Assembly: GCA_902595745.1 (NCBI GenBank)
Contig: CACJRE010000005.1
Span: 1 to 48,013 of the forward strand
Direction of reading: 5' to 3'
From: an uncultured Pelagibacteraceae bacterium
GTDB lineage: Bacteria; Pseudomonadota; Alphaproteobacteria; Pelagibacterales; Pelagibacteraceae
DNA length: 48,013 nucleotides
Part shown: positions 18,765-28,059 of the stretch, one piece after another
Position numbering within the stretch: position 1 is the first letter of the stretch
Layout of the letters: every line of letters begins with the position of its first letter
Notes under the pieces: generated by a model
Database searches by the model: none
The model's input: only the letters and a program-made list of their open reading frames with translations
What the model was told of the DNA's origin: nothing
Position numbers and translations under genes: made by a program

Positions 18765-19097
18765 TTAGTTATTGCCCAATAAGTTAACCATCAAAACCCC
18801 AATTACAATGAAAGCTAAACCTATTATTGAATAAAGATTTGGCATTTGATCAAATCTAAATATCCCAACAACTACAGTTGCAATGATAGTTAATCCCGCA
18901 AAGGATGCATATGTTATTCCAATTGGAATATTTTTCATCACCATTGAAAGCGCATACATACATGCAACAATTGTAATACCAGTGATAATGCTTGGAAATA
19001 GAAGGGTAAAACCTTCTGCACTTTTTGCAAAACTATTTGAGGTTACCCCAAGAAAAACTGCTAGGATTAAAAAACCATAGGATGTTGCGAGACTCAT
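18765..19097 (-). CDS. Small multidrug resistance (SMR/EmrE-like) transporter subunit
   Basis: Four TM segments; GITYASFAGLTIIATVVVGIFRFDQ; 110 aa; tandem with previous gene. Confidence 0.85.
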   Translation of the reverse strand: MSLATSYGFLILAVFLGVTSNSFAKSAEGFTLLFPSIITGITIVACMYALSMVMKNIPIGITYASFAGLTIIATVVVGIFRFDQMPNLYSIIGLAFIVIGVLMVNLLGNN

Positions 19098-19135
19098 TTT
19101 ATAATATTAAATGAAATCTCGCTAAATATATATAA

Positions 19136-19456
19136 TTATTTAGGAATCTTGGTTGCTCCTGTTTCAAGAGAAATCATTTTTCCATCTTGATATCTAAAGA
19201 CAGCCATTACTGCTTCAGTGTTTCCATCATTAAATGTAACAAATGAATGTTCAACACCAATTTCATCATTTTCAAAAAGAACTCTTATTTTATCTCTTTT
19301 AATGTCACCGCTCATTGCCCATTTGATTACATCTGCTTTTCCTAAAACATTACCTGATGCATGCATAGTAAATTTATAATCATCATGTAAAAGTTCATTC
19401 ATGGCAGCTTCATCTTTAGCCTCCATAGCAGAATTATATTTTGCCAATATCGACAT
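19136..19456 (-). CDS. SnoaL/NTF2-like small protein
   Basis: ILAKYNSAMEAKDEAAMNELLHDDYKFTMHASGNVLGKADVIKWAMSG resembles SnoaL-like N-terminus. Confidence 0.65.
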   Translation of the reverse strand: MSILAKYNSAMEAKDEAAMNELLHDDYKFTMHASGNVLGKADVIKWAMSGDIKRDKIRVLFENDEIGVEHSFVTFNDGNTEAVMAVFRYQDGKMISLETGATKIPK

Positions 19457-19458
19457 AT

Positions 19459-19755
19459 TTAACCCTCTTTAACTTTAGTTAAATCATAGATTGTATAGCT
19501 GCCCAACACTTCATCCATAATTGGTTTAGATACTTCAGTACCTTCAATAAATTTATGTAGCGCAGCTTCATCAGTGCAAAATATTTTAAACATCACTGCA
19601 CTTTTATCAGGAGTTACCGATGCTACAGTTTTTTCTACAACAGCTACTTTTTGTCTTTCAGCTAATCCTTCTGGAGATTGCATAAATCCCATAAATTTTT
19701 CAAATTTACCTTCTCCTTCTTTAAACTTAGCTACTACTAACATTTCTTTTTCCAT
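19459..19755 (-). CDS. Hypothetical small protein (98 aa), possible dimeric alpha/beta-barrel
   Basis: Intact ORF with AGGAG SD (aaaGGAGataataATG). Confidence 0.55.
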   Translation of the reverse strand: MEKEMLVVAKFKEGEGKFEKFMGFMQSPEGLAERQKVAVVEKTVASVTPDKSAVMFKIFCTDEAALHKFIEGTEVSKPIMDEVLGSYTIYDLTKVKEG

Positions 19756-19780
19756 TATTATCTCCTTTTGTTTTTTATTA

Positions 19781-20155
19781 TTAATATAAAGTTTGCACTA
19801 CTTTATTTACTCTTTCTTTTCCATTAGGGATCAATCCTTCTAAAAAAGCATGGCATTCACTCGTTTTTACTTCGTCATACTTTGACCCATAATGCTTATC
19901 TACCGCTTTATTTACTCCTTCATCCCAATTTTTTTCAGGAATATTATTTTCTAAAGCATAAGCTTTTAAAACTTTTACTGATGCCATAGATTTTTCTTTC
20001 ATACTGTACTCAAATGTTTCACCAGATGGCAAAAAGTAATTTGCCATATATATTCCACTGCAATCCCAAGCTTTGGTTTTATCAGCATCACTCATCTCTG
20101 CGTAAACAGGGAAGGAAAAAAAAATGCTTATAATTATAAATATTATCTTATTCAT
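19781..20155 (-). CDS. Hypothetical exported protein (124 aa)
   Basis: Signal peptide MNKIIFIIISIFFSFPVYA; two Cys residues in the mature part. Confidence 0.6.
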   Translation of the reverse strand: MNKIIFIIISIFFSFPVYAEMSDADKTKAWDCSGIYMANYFLPSGETFEYSMKEKSMASVKVLKAYALENNIPEKNWDEGVNKAVDKHYGSKYDEVKTSECHAFLEGLIPNGKERVNKVVQTLY

Positions 20156-20168
20156 TATTACGTATTTT

Positions 20169-20459
20169 TTAGTTAGCGTTATAATCCATCACATCATCTG
20201 TACACTCAGTGAACTGATGAGGCTCAAAAAAATCATTCATAGATTCTAATTGTTTATTAATTGCATCTGGATTAGTTCCTTTCCACCAACAAAACATAGT
20301 CAAAGTTTCACCTGGTGTGTTCCAAGTCATTTGACACTTAGCATTTTCACCTGTCATTGATTTTACAATTTCTTCCATTTTCATTGATGCCACAACTTCA
20401 CCCATTTTAGCTTTCGCTTCTTTAGATTTAAAAGTGTGCGTTACCATGTAGTTTTTCAT
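20169..20459 (-). CDS. Hypothetical small protein (96 aa)
   Basis: SD AAGGAGACAAAGATG; intact ORF in the same small-gene run. Confidence 0.6.
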   Translation of the reverse strand: MKNYMVTHTFKSKEAKAKMGEVVASMKMEEIVKSMTGENAKCQMTWNTPGETLTMFCWWKGTNPDAINKQLESMNDFFEPHQFTECTDDVMDYNAN

Positions 20460-20490
20460 CTTTGTCTCCTTTGTTTGTTAATTATTAGTT

Positions 20491-20802
20491 TTATTCACTA
20501 AAAATAAATCTAATTTCATCTTTAATTGTTCCTTCAACTGCAACTCTCTTTAATTGTTTTTGAAGACTTTGATATTTTTTATCAGCAGACATTTTCGCGT
20601 CAGCGTCATTATCTCCTTCAAACATAGGACCAATTAATGTCTCTCTAATTGTTCTTGGATCCCCACCTATTTGAAATGAAAAATAGATTTGATGTTTTGG
20701 ATAATATTTTTTTCTAACTTTTGCTAAACCTTTACCAATCTCCATAGCTTTACCTAACATGTCATCTTTAACTCTCATTGTCCTTGTATAGATTGCTTGC
20801 AC
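20491..20802 (-). CDS. Hypothetical small protein (103 aa)
   Basis: SD AAGGAGAAAGCTGTG (GTG start); first gene of the small-gene run. Confidence 0.6.
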   Translation of the reverse strand: MQAIYTRTMRVKDDMLGKAMEIGKGLAKVRKKYYPKHQIYFSFQIGGDPRTIRETLIGPMFEGDNDADAKMSADKKYQSLQKQLKRVAVEGTIKDEIRFIFSE

Positions 20803-21003
20803 AGCTTTCTCCTTATTTAGAATTATTATAAATTGACGGTACAGTTTAAGTTGATGTTTAATAAGAGTTAAATTGTAGCAACTGTAATGCTTTTAATGCA
20901 TACCCTTTGATATATTGATTATTTTACTCAACTTTAAAGAGAATGAGACTAAATTGCTCAAAAATTTAAATTTATCAGAAGTTAAATTTGATATGGTTTT
21001 AAA

Positions 21004-21417
21004 ATGATAGAAAAATTTAATGGAATTTTTTATTTAATACTTTTCATAATTCATTTTATTGGTTTTGGTATGTATTCATATCAAATGATAATTGGTAACC
21101 AAAAGTTTAGAGCAAAGTTTGAAATTGACGAGACGGCAGCAACTATCATGAGAATGACTGGGGCTATTTTTCTAGGATCATTTTTAATGGCTATTTATAT
21201 TATGTTTGTAAGACCTAATGGTGTTGAAGGAACATGGGCATTTTTTAATTTAATTTTTGTTCAAAATATTTGTGTCTTAATTGTAAACACTTATTCACTT
21301 AAGATTGACAAAACTGGCATTAAGAACAATTCTAATGAAGCTATCATTGCGCCATTGGTTTTTACTATATTAAGTGCAGTTCTTATTTACGGATTATCTG
21401 ATAAAATTTATATTTAA
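21004..21417 (+). CDS. Hypothetical integral membrane protein
   Basis: 137 aa with four predicted TM segments. Confidence 0.65.
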   Translation: MIEKFNGIFYLILFIIHFIGFGMYSYQMIIGNQKFRAKFEIDETAATIMRMTGAIFLGSFLMAIYIMFVRPNGVEGTWAFFNLIFVQNICVLIVNTYSLKIDKTGIKNNSNEAIIAPLVFTILSAVLIYGLSDKIYI

Positions 21418-22415
21418 AGCCAACTAGGGAAGGGTAAACCTTTTTCTTGAAGAAACTTTTTATTAAACATCTTAGTTGAATACTTATCGCTTCTATCACA
21501 AAGAATTGTAACTATTGTTTTTCCTGGACCCAGTTCTTTTCCAAGTCTTATTGCACCTGCAATATTAATTCCACAACTAGTTCCAAGACTTAATCCTTCG
21601 TTTTGAATTAGATCGTAAAGGACAGGTAATGCTTCGTGATCATCAATTGAATAGGCGTCATCTATTTGAGCTTCTCCAAAGTTTTTAGTTACTCTACTAG
21701 ATCCAATTCCTTCAGTAATTGATCCCCCTTCAGATTTTAATTCACCATTTTTTATATAATTATAAAGAGCAGATCCTTTTGGATCTGATAGATATATTTT
21801 TATGTCTTTATTCTTTTCTTTAAGAGCATTACTTACTCCAGAAATTGTTCCACCTGTTCCAGAGGAACATACAAATCCATCCACTTTGCCATCTGTTTGT
21901 TCCCAAATCTCTTGTCCAGTTCCCTCATAATGACCCTTAGCATTTGCAGTATTATCAAATTGATTGGCCCAGATAACTCCATTATTATTTGATGGTCTTA
22001 GCTCATCAGCAAGTCTTGCTGCAATTTTTACAAAGTTATTATCATCTTTGTAAGGTTTAGGAGAAACCAATCTAAGTTCTGCACCTAAGTTTATAAGTAA
22101 ATCTTTTTTTTCTTGAGTTTGATTATCGTTCATTACAATAATAGTTTTATAGCCTAAAGAATTTCCTAAAAGACCCAAACCAATGCCAGTGTTCCCTGCG
22201 GTTCCTTCAACAACCGTTCCACCTTTTGAAATCAATTTTTTTTCTTGAGCGTCTTTTATTAATGCTAATGCTGCTCTATCTTTAACTGATCCACCTGGAT
22301 TTAAAAATTCAGCTTTACCATAAATATTACATCCGGTAATTTCTGATGCAGCTCTTAATTTTATTAAAGGAGTGTTTCCAATCCCTGCAATAAAATCATT
22401 TTGAATATTACTCAT
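21414..22415 (-). CDS. cysK: Cysteine synthase A (O-acetylserine sulfhydrylase)
   Basis: PLIKL.. EFLNPGGSVKDRAAL PLP-lysine motif, GTAGNTGIGL, SSGTGGTISG; next to cysE. Confidence 0.9.
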   Translation of the reverse strand: MSNIQNDFIAGIGNTPLIKLRAASEITGCNIYGKAEFLNPGGSVKDRAALALIKDAQEKKLISKGGTVVEGTAGNTGIGLGLLGNSLGYKTIIVMNDNQTQEKKDLLINLGAELRLVSPKPYKDDNNFVKIAARLADELRPSNNNGVIWANQFDNTANAKGHYEGTGQEIWEQTDGKVDGFVCSSGTGGTISGVSNALKEKNKDIKIYLSDPKGSALYNYIKNGELKSEGGSITEGIGSSRVTKNFGEAQIDDAYSIDDHEALPVLYDLIQNEGLSLGTSCGINIAGAIRLGKELGPGKTIVTILCDRSDKYSTKMFNKKFLQEKGLPFPSWL

Positions 22416-22993
22416 TAATCTGATTTTGTATCACTGTCTGGGGTAATACCATAAGGCTTAAACTCACTATCAGCTAATCCAACATTTTTAGCAGGTATTC
22501 CTACCATAACAGCTTTTTCTGGAACATCTTTCGTGATTACTGCATTGGCCCCAATCTTCGCACATCTTCCAACCGTGACAGGTCCTAAAACTTGCGCACC
22601 TGACCCTATGACAACTTCATCTTCAATAGTTGGATGCCTCTTTATATTGCGTTGATCATTTGAATTTATACTGGGCGCAATTCCGCCTAATGTTACCATA
22701 TGATAAATAGTAACATTATCTCCAATATCCGATGTCTCTCCAATTACAACACCCATTCCATGATCAATAAATAAATTTTTTCCAATTTTTGCTCCAGGAT
22801 GAATTTCAATACCGGTTAGGAAACGTGAAAATTGAGAAATAATTCTAGCAATTAGATTAAATTTTGCCACACTAAAGAAATTTGCAATTCTATGAAAAAA
22901 AACTGCTTTAACACCCGGATATGTTAAGACTAAACTTAGTTTAGATTTTGCTGCAGGATCTCGATCAATTATAGATTGTAGAAAATCACTCAT
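22415..22993 (-). CDS. cysE: Serine O-acetyltransferase
   Basis: [43 protein letters not shown] hexapeptide motif. Confidence 0.94.
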   Translation of the reverse strand: MSDFLQSIIDRDPAAKSKLSLVLTYPGVKAVFFHRIANFFSVAKFNLIARIISQFSRFLTGIEIHPGAKIGKNLFIDHGMGVVIGETSDIGDNVTIYHMVTLGGIAPSINSNDQRNIKRHPTIEDEVVIGSGAQVLGPVTVGRCAKIGANAVITKDVPEKAVMVGIPAKNVGLADSEFKPYGITPDSDTKSD

Positions 22994-23075
22994 TTAGTTT
23001 GTTAAATTTGACTTATTGATTAATAAAATTAGCTTTTATATAATGTAAAAAATCAAAATTTAAAGGGCTAAACTT

Positions 23076-23486
23076 ATGTATAAAAATACCAATTGTTTTC
23101 ATTTAGCAGTTCCATGTGGAGATTTAGAGACTGCAAAAAAATTTTACAGCGAAGCATTAGGCTGCAGATTGGATAATTCTGCTCAAGAGTGGGCCGATGT
23201 TGATTTTTGGGGAAATGAATTAACTCTTCATGCAAGTGAACATAAATTAGAGAATGAGAGACATGATGTCGATATGGGAAATGTCTCTGTACCGCACTTT
23301 GGCGTGCATTTATCTAGAAAAGATTTTGATGCTCTTAAACAAAGATTAAAAGACAATGGTACAAAATATTATGATGAACCTTATTTAAGATTCAAAGGAA
23401 CTAAGTACGAGCAAGAAACCTTCTTTGTAAAAGATCCAAATGAAAATATTTTAGAGATAAAAACATTAACTGCTAATCCAGATTAA
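23076..23486 (+). CDS. VOC / glyoxalase-like domain protein
   Basis: FHLAVPCGDLETAKKFYSEALGCRLDNS ... FGVHLSRKDFDAL ... FFVKDPNENILEIK. Confidence 0.9.
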   Translation: MYKNTNCFHLAVPCGDLETAKKFYSEALGCRLDNSAQEWADVDFWGNELTLHASEHKLENERHDVDMGNVSVPHFGVHLSRKDFDALKQRLKDNGTKYYDEPYLRFKGTKYEQETFFVKDPNENILEIKTLTANPD

Positions 23487-23489
23487 TAA

Positions 23490-24971
23490 ATGGCTACAAA
23501 CTACAAAGCTATTGCAAAAAAACTTAAGTTTGAAGGAAGAGCTTTTATAAATGGAAAATATGTTAATGCAATTGATGGAAATAAATTTGAAACTATAAAT
23601 CCTGCAACAGGAGAAAAACTTTGTACTGTTGCAAAATGTAATCATAAAGATGTTAACTTGGCAGTTAAAGTTTCAAGGAAAGCTTTTAATAGTGGTGTTT
23701 GGTCAAGAAGCTCACCAGAGCATAGAAAAGAAGTTTTAATAAAATTTGCAGAATTACTCAGAAAACATGGAGATGAAAATTCGGTTTTAGAATGTGTTGA
23801 TACTGGAAAATTAGTTGCAGATTGTATCAACGAAGTTGCTAATGATGCGCCCATGCATTTTCAATGGTATGGAGAATTAATTGATAAAGTATTTGGAAAA
23901 GTTGGTCCTACAGAACCATCTATTACAAGCTTAATCGTTAAAGAACCAATTGGTGTTGTTGCAGGAATTGTTCCTTGGAACTTTCCTTTAATGATGGCAG
24001 TTTGGAAAATGGCACCAGCATTAGCTGCAGGTTGCTCTGTAATTATTAAGCCAGCTGAAGATACTCCACTTACAGCAATTAGAGTTGCAAGAATAGCTCA
24101 AGAGGCTGGAATTCCAGATGGAGTTTTAAATGTACTTCCTGGCTATGGTGATGTTGGTGAAGCTTTAGGTAGACATAAAGATGTTGATGCTGTTTCTTTT
24201 ACAGGTTCAACGGAAGTGGGTGGATATTTTTTAAAGTACTCAAGTGAAAGCAACTTAAAACCTGTTGCGTTGGAGATGGGTGGTAAAAGTCCATTTATAG
24301 TTTTAGAGGATGCTAAAATTAATGATGACTTGATTGATAACGCTATAAATTCTGCTTTCTGGAATGGTGGTCAAAATTGCTCTGCAAATATGAGACAGAT
24401 AGTTCATAAAAAAATTAAAGATGAATTTTTAGATAAAGTTATTAAAAAAGTAAAAAAAATAAAAGTAGGTGATCCTTTAGATTTAAAATCTGGTATGGGT
24501 TCAATGATATCAAAGGGACATTTGCAAACAGTTGATAGTTATATTCAAAAAGGAATAGATGAAGGTGCTAAACTTTTGTCAGGTGGAGTTTCAAGTAATA
24601 GTCAAAAAGGCTTTTATGCAAAACCAACTTTATTTGATGGATTAAAAGAAAATATGACCATAGCCCAAGAGGAAATTTTTGGACCTGTTTTGGGGGTATT
24701 GACTGTTAAGAGTGATGAAGAAGCTCTTAAGGTTGCGAGTAATTCAAAATATGGATTGCATGCGAGTGTATTTACCCAAGATATAAACCGTGCATTTCAT
24801 TTAGCTAAAAGCTTACCTTGTGGAACAGTATCGGTTAATACTTTTTCAGAAGGAGACATCAAAACTCCTTTTGGTGGCTATAAACAATCCGGGTCTTTAT
24901 CAAGAGATCAGGGTACAGAGGCACTTAATTCTTTTCTTCAAACTAAAACAATTTGGATTAGTCATCAATAA
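23490..24971 (+). CDS. NAD-dependent aldehyde dehydrogenase
   Basis: VPWNFPLMMAVWKMAPALAAGC, VSFTGSTEVG, LEMGGKSPFIV, NGGQNCSA active-site Cys, EEIFGPV. Confidence 0.96.
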   Translation: MATNYKAIAKKLKFEGRAFINGKYVNAIDGNKFETINPATGEKLCTVAKCNHKDVNLAVKVSRKAFNSGVWSRSSPEHRKEVLIKFAELLRKHGDENSVLECVDTGKLVADCINEVANDAPMHFQWYGELIDKVFGKVGPTEPSITSLIVKEPIGVVAGIVPWNFPLMMAVWKMAPALAAGCSVIIKPAEDTPLTAIRVARIAQEAGIPDGVLNVLPGYGDVGEALGRHKDVDAVSFTGSTEVGGYFLKYSSESNLKPVALEMGGKSPFIVLEDAKINDDLIDNAINSAFWNGGQNCSANMRQIVHKKIKDEFLDKVIKKVKKIKVGDPLDLKSGMGSMISKGHLQTVDSYIQKGIDEGAKLLSGGVSSNSQKGFYAKPTLFDGLKENMTIAQEEIFGPVLGVLTVKSDEEALKVASNSKYGLHASVFTQDINRAFHLAKSLPCGTVSVNTFSEGDIKTPFGGYKQSGSLSRDQGTEALNSFLQTKTIWISHQ

Positions 24972-25033
24972 TTTTTGCAACTATTAAGTTAATAAATACA
25001 AGGTTATATATATTTTTTATAACTTTATTTCCT

Positions 25034-25063
25034 TTGACTCACTTTCAATATCCACGATAGACT
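25034..25063 (+). promoter_or_regulatory. Putative sigma70-type promoter of the TRAP operon
   Basis: TTGACT-N18-TAGACT; same element occurs upstream of the proX-like gene (28853-28882). Confidence 0.6.
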
Positions 25064-25089
25064 TAATTTATAAATTAATAGGAGATAAA

Positions 25090-26139
25090 ATGAAAATAAT
25101 AAACATTAAAACAATTTGTAGAACACTACTCAAAGTGTTTGCAATTGCTTTATTTACCCAAGCTACCTATGCAGAGGTAACTCTTAAACTTGGAACTACT
25201 GGTAGATTAGGGATGCCGATCGGTGATGCTATTGATCAAGCGCTAATCCCAGCCTTAGCAAAAGCTTCAGGTGGTAAGATGAAAATCGAACCTCATTATC
25301 AAAAAAGTTTGTGTGCTGAACAAAAATGTGGTGAGCAAGCTAATCAAGGGCTAATAGCTTTATGGACTAGTTCTACTGCAAACTATGGTAATTTTGGACC
25401 AGAGTTGGCAATTTTCGATTTACCTTTTATCTTTAAATCACTAGAAGATGCGAAAAGAATATCAGATGAATGGTTAGCTGAAAGACAGTGTAAACTTGCG
25501 TTAGAGAATGCTGGTCATATTTGCCTTTCTGTGTATTCAAGTGGTGGATTTAGACAACTTGGTAACGCAACAAAACCAGTTCATGTTCCTAATGATATGA
25601 AGGGATTGAAATGGCGTACTACGAAAAGTCCAGTTGAATTCATGCTTGTTAAAAATTGGGGTGCAACTCCAACACCTTACGACTGGAGCCAATTATATTC
25701 AGGCTTACAATCGGGTGTAGTTGAAGGTCAGTATGTTGCAAGTCCATGGCAGCATGTAGCGAAACTTCATGAAGTTGCAAAGTATTTCACTGAGATCGGA
25801 GGAATGTGGTCTGGAAATATTCTGGCGATGGATGCAAAACAGTATAATGCATTGTCTGATCAGCAAAGAAAATGGTTACATGAGGCTGCTGATGCTTATG
25901 GAGAAAAAGTAAATCAGCTTGATAATGCTTGGATTAAGAATGGTGAAGATGCAATTAAAGCATCTGCAAAAGAGTGGTACGTGCCAACTGAAGCGGAGAT
26001 GACTAAGTGGAGAGCAGGTGCAATTGGTGCTTGGTTAGATGCTAAAGGTACTTTTGAACCAGAAGTAGCTAAAAGAGTGCTTCTAGAACAAGGTATGGAT
26101 GGATTTGTAGCTCAGTTAGAGAAAGCTGGGGCTTTATAA
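25090..26139 (+). CDS. dctP: TRAP transporter substrate-binding protein (DctP family)
   Basis: Signal peptide; FDLPFIFKSLEDAKRISDEW, MKGLKWRTTKSPVEFMLVKNWGATPTPYDWSQLYSGLQSGVVEGQ. Confidence 0.92.
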   Translation: MKIINIKTICRTLLKVFAIALFTQATYAEVTLKLGTTGRLGMPIGDAIDQALIPALAKASGGKMKIEPHYQKSLCAEQKCGEQANQGLIALWTSSTANYGNFGPELAIFDLPFIFKSLEDAKRISDEWLAERQCKLALENAGHICLSVYSSGGFRQLGNATKPVHVPNDMKGLKWRTTKSPVEFMLVKNWGATPTPYDWSQLYSGLQSGVVEGQYVASPWQHVAKLHEVAKYFTEIGGMWSGNILAMDAKQYNALSDQQRKWLHEAADAYGEKVNQLDNAWIKNGEDAIKASAKEWYVPTEAEMTKWRAGAIGAWLDAKGTFEPEVAKRVLLEQGMDGFVAQLEKAGAL

Positions 26140-26160
26140 ATCACTCAACAATAAAAATGT

Positions 26161-26202
26161 GTAAAGATCATTTGGTTTATTTTAGAACTAGATGATCTTT
26201 AC
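26161..26202 (+). terminator. Intra-operon stem-loop between dctP and dctM
   Basis: Perfect 11-bp inverted repeat GTAAAGATCAT ... ATGATCTTTAC; no T-tract. Confidence 0.75.
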
Positions 26203-26231
26203 CTAATACAAATCATAACTTATAAGTATAT

Positions 26232-27515
26232 ATGGAAAGTATTATTCTACTCGTAGTACTCCTTTTTCTAATTTTGTTGGGTGCTCCAATTGGCTTTATA
26301 TTAATACTAATTCCATTTGTTTATATTCTATTTACCGATGCAGTACCCCTTGTTTTAATTCCTAGTCAAATGTTTAATGCAATTGACTCAGTTCCATTAA
26401 CTGCAATTGCATTTTTTATGCTGACAGGTGAATTAATGACTAGTGCTACGATTACAGATCGATTAGTAGCTTTGAGTAGAGCATTAATTGGACGTATTCG
26501 AGGAGGGTTAGCACAAGTTAATGTTCTTGTGAGTATGTTCTTTGCTGGCATGAATGGTTCTGTAGTAGCAGATACAGCTACGGTTGGAGCATTAGTTTTA
26601 CCAGCGATGAAAAAAGCTGGTTATCCCGCAGCATTTTCGGCTGCAGTTACAGGTGTAAGTTCCACCATTGGAGGGATAATTCCACCAAGTATCATGATGA
26701 TTGTGCTAGCTAATTCGACAGAGATTTCGATTGCAGCATTATTTGCAGCAGGAATTGTTCCAGGCATATTGATAGGTATTGTGATTATGGTAATCAATCA
26801 TTTTTTTGCTATCAAATATAACTTTGAAAGAAGTGATCAACCATTTTCGATACGTAGAGCAGGAAAAGAATTATATCGATCCTCATTCGCTCTATTAATT
26901 CCTTTAGTCTTAGTGGGTTCAGTGATGGGTGGTGTAGCATCAGTTGTGGAAGCGGGCGCTATCACAGCGATGGTTGCATTATTAACAGGTGTATTCGTTT
27001 ATCGAACCATTAAATGGAAAGAATGCACTGGTGCTTTTCGTCGTGCATTTCGAAATTCAGCAATGGTTTTTATCATCATAGCTGCTTCGGGACCATTTAG
27101 CTGGTTGCTTACATCTCTAGGTGCAATCGGTGATCTTGAAAATTGGCTATTAAGCCTTACAGACTCTCCCATTATTTTTATTTTAGCTGTAATTTTATTC
27201 ATTTTTCTTCTTGGAACAGTAATGGATTCTGCAGTTAACATTATCATAGTTGGCCCTGTATTAGTAAACGTTATGTCTCAAGCTGGCTTTCCTGAGGTTC
27301 AAGCAGCTATCGTAGTAATAGTTGGTTTCTTAATAGGGTCAGTAACACCCCCTGTTGGTGTTGCATACTTTACTGCTGCAACAATAGCTCAAGTACGGCT
27401 TGAGAAAGTGGCTATTGCGTTAATACCATATCTAATAGGGTTGTTTTTACTTTTATTTTTTATTCTTGTTATTCCAGAGTTGACCATGTTTCTTCCAAAC
27501 CTAATGAGTAATTAA
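26232..27515 (+). CDS. dctM: TRAP transporter large permease (DctM)
   Basis: GGSMNGSV-like FAGMNGSVVADTATVGALVLPAMKKAGY, PPSIMMIV, TPPVGVAYF motifs. Confidence 0.95.
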   Translation: MESIILLVVLLFLILLGAPIGFILILIPFVYILFTDAVPLVLIPSQMFNAIDSVPLTAIAFFMLTGELMTSATITDRLVALSRALIGRIRGGLAQVNVLVSMFFAGMNGSVVADTATVGALVLPAMKKAGYPAAFSAAVTGVSSTIGGIIPPSIMMIVLANSTEISIAALFAAGIVPGILIGIVIMVINHFFAIKYNFERSDQPFSIRRAGKELYRSSFALLIPLVLVGSVMGGVASVVEAGAITAMVALLTGVFVYRTIKWKECTGAFRRAFRNSAMVFIIIAASGPFSWLLTSLGAIGDLENWLLSLTDSPIIFILAVILFIFLLGTVMDSAVNIIIVGPVLVNVMSQAGFPEVQAAIVVIVGFLIGSVTPPVGVAYFTAATIAQVRLEKVAIALIPYLIGLFLLLFFILVIPELTMFLPNLMSN

Positions 27516-27519
27516 CTTT

Positions 27520-28029
27520 ATGTTAAAATTTTTTAACAATATAGATCGTTTTATCCATCGTATGTTGGAAGCTATGTGTTCACTTTTTTTGGCAGCGATG
27601 GTTGGTTTTACTATCTATAACGTCACTATGCGATATGTTTTTAATAATCCTCCTGTTTGGGGTGATCTTTTAACAGTGTTAAGTAATATTTGGTTAATGT
27701 TTATAGCACTTTCTCTGACAGCTAGAGATAATGAACACATAGCTTTAAATTTAATTTATGAAAAATTACCAAACAGAATATCTCTATATATAAGACAGTT
27801 CTGGAAAATTATGATTATGATAATTGGCATAGTCTTGATGATTTATGGAGTTGAACTTGTAGAGGGTATGCGTGGAAAATATTGGGAAATGTGGTATTTT
27901 GAAATAAGTTTCCAAGGCATTGAATTTAAAGAAAATTATATGCCAAAAAAATACGCAGTTGCAATTTTACCTTTAGCTGGATTTTTGACAACCGTTGGTG
28001 CTGCAATTAGCTTTGTAAAAAAAACCTAG
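27520..28029 (+). CDS. dctQ: TRAP transporter small permease (DctQ)
   Basis: Four-TM small permease pattern TIYNVTMRYVFNNPPVWGDLLTVLSNIWLMFIALSLTARDNEHIAL. Confidence 0.9.
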   Translation: MLKFFNNIDRFIHRMLEAMCSLFLAAMVGFTIYNVTMRYVFNNPPVWGDLLTVLSNIWLMFIALSLTARDNEHIALNLIYEKLPNRISLYIRQFWKIMIMIIGIVLMIYGVELVEGMRGKYWEMWYFEISFQGIEFKENYMPKKYAVAILPLAGFLTTVGAAISFVKKT

Positions 28030-28059
28030 TTCATTTGAGGCAGTTACTTTAAATATTTA

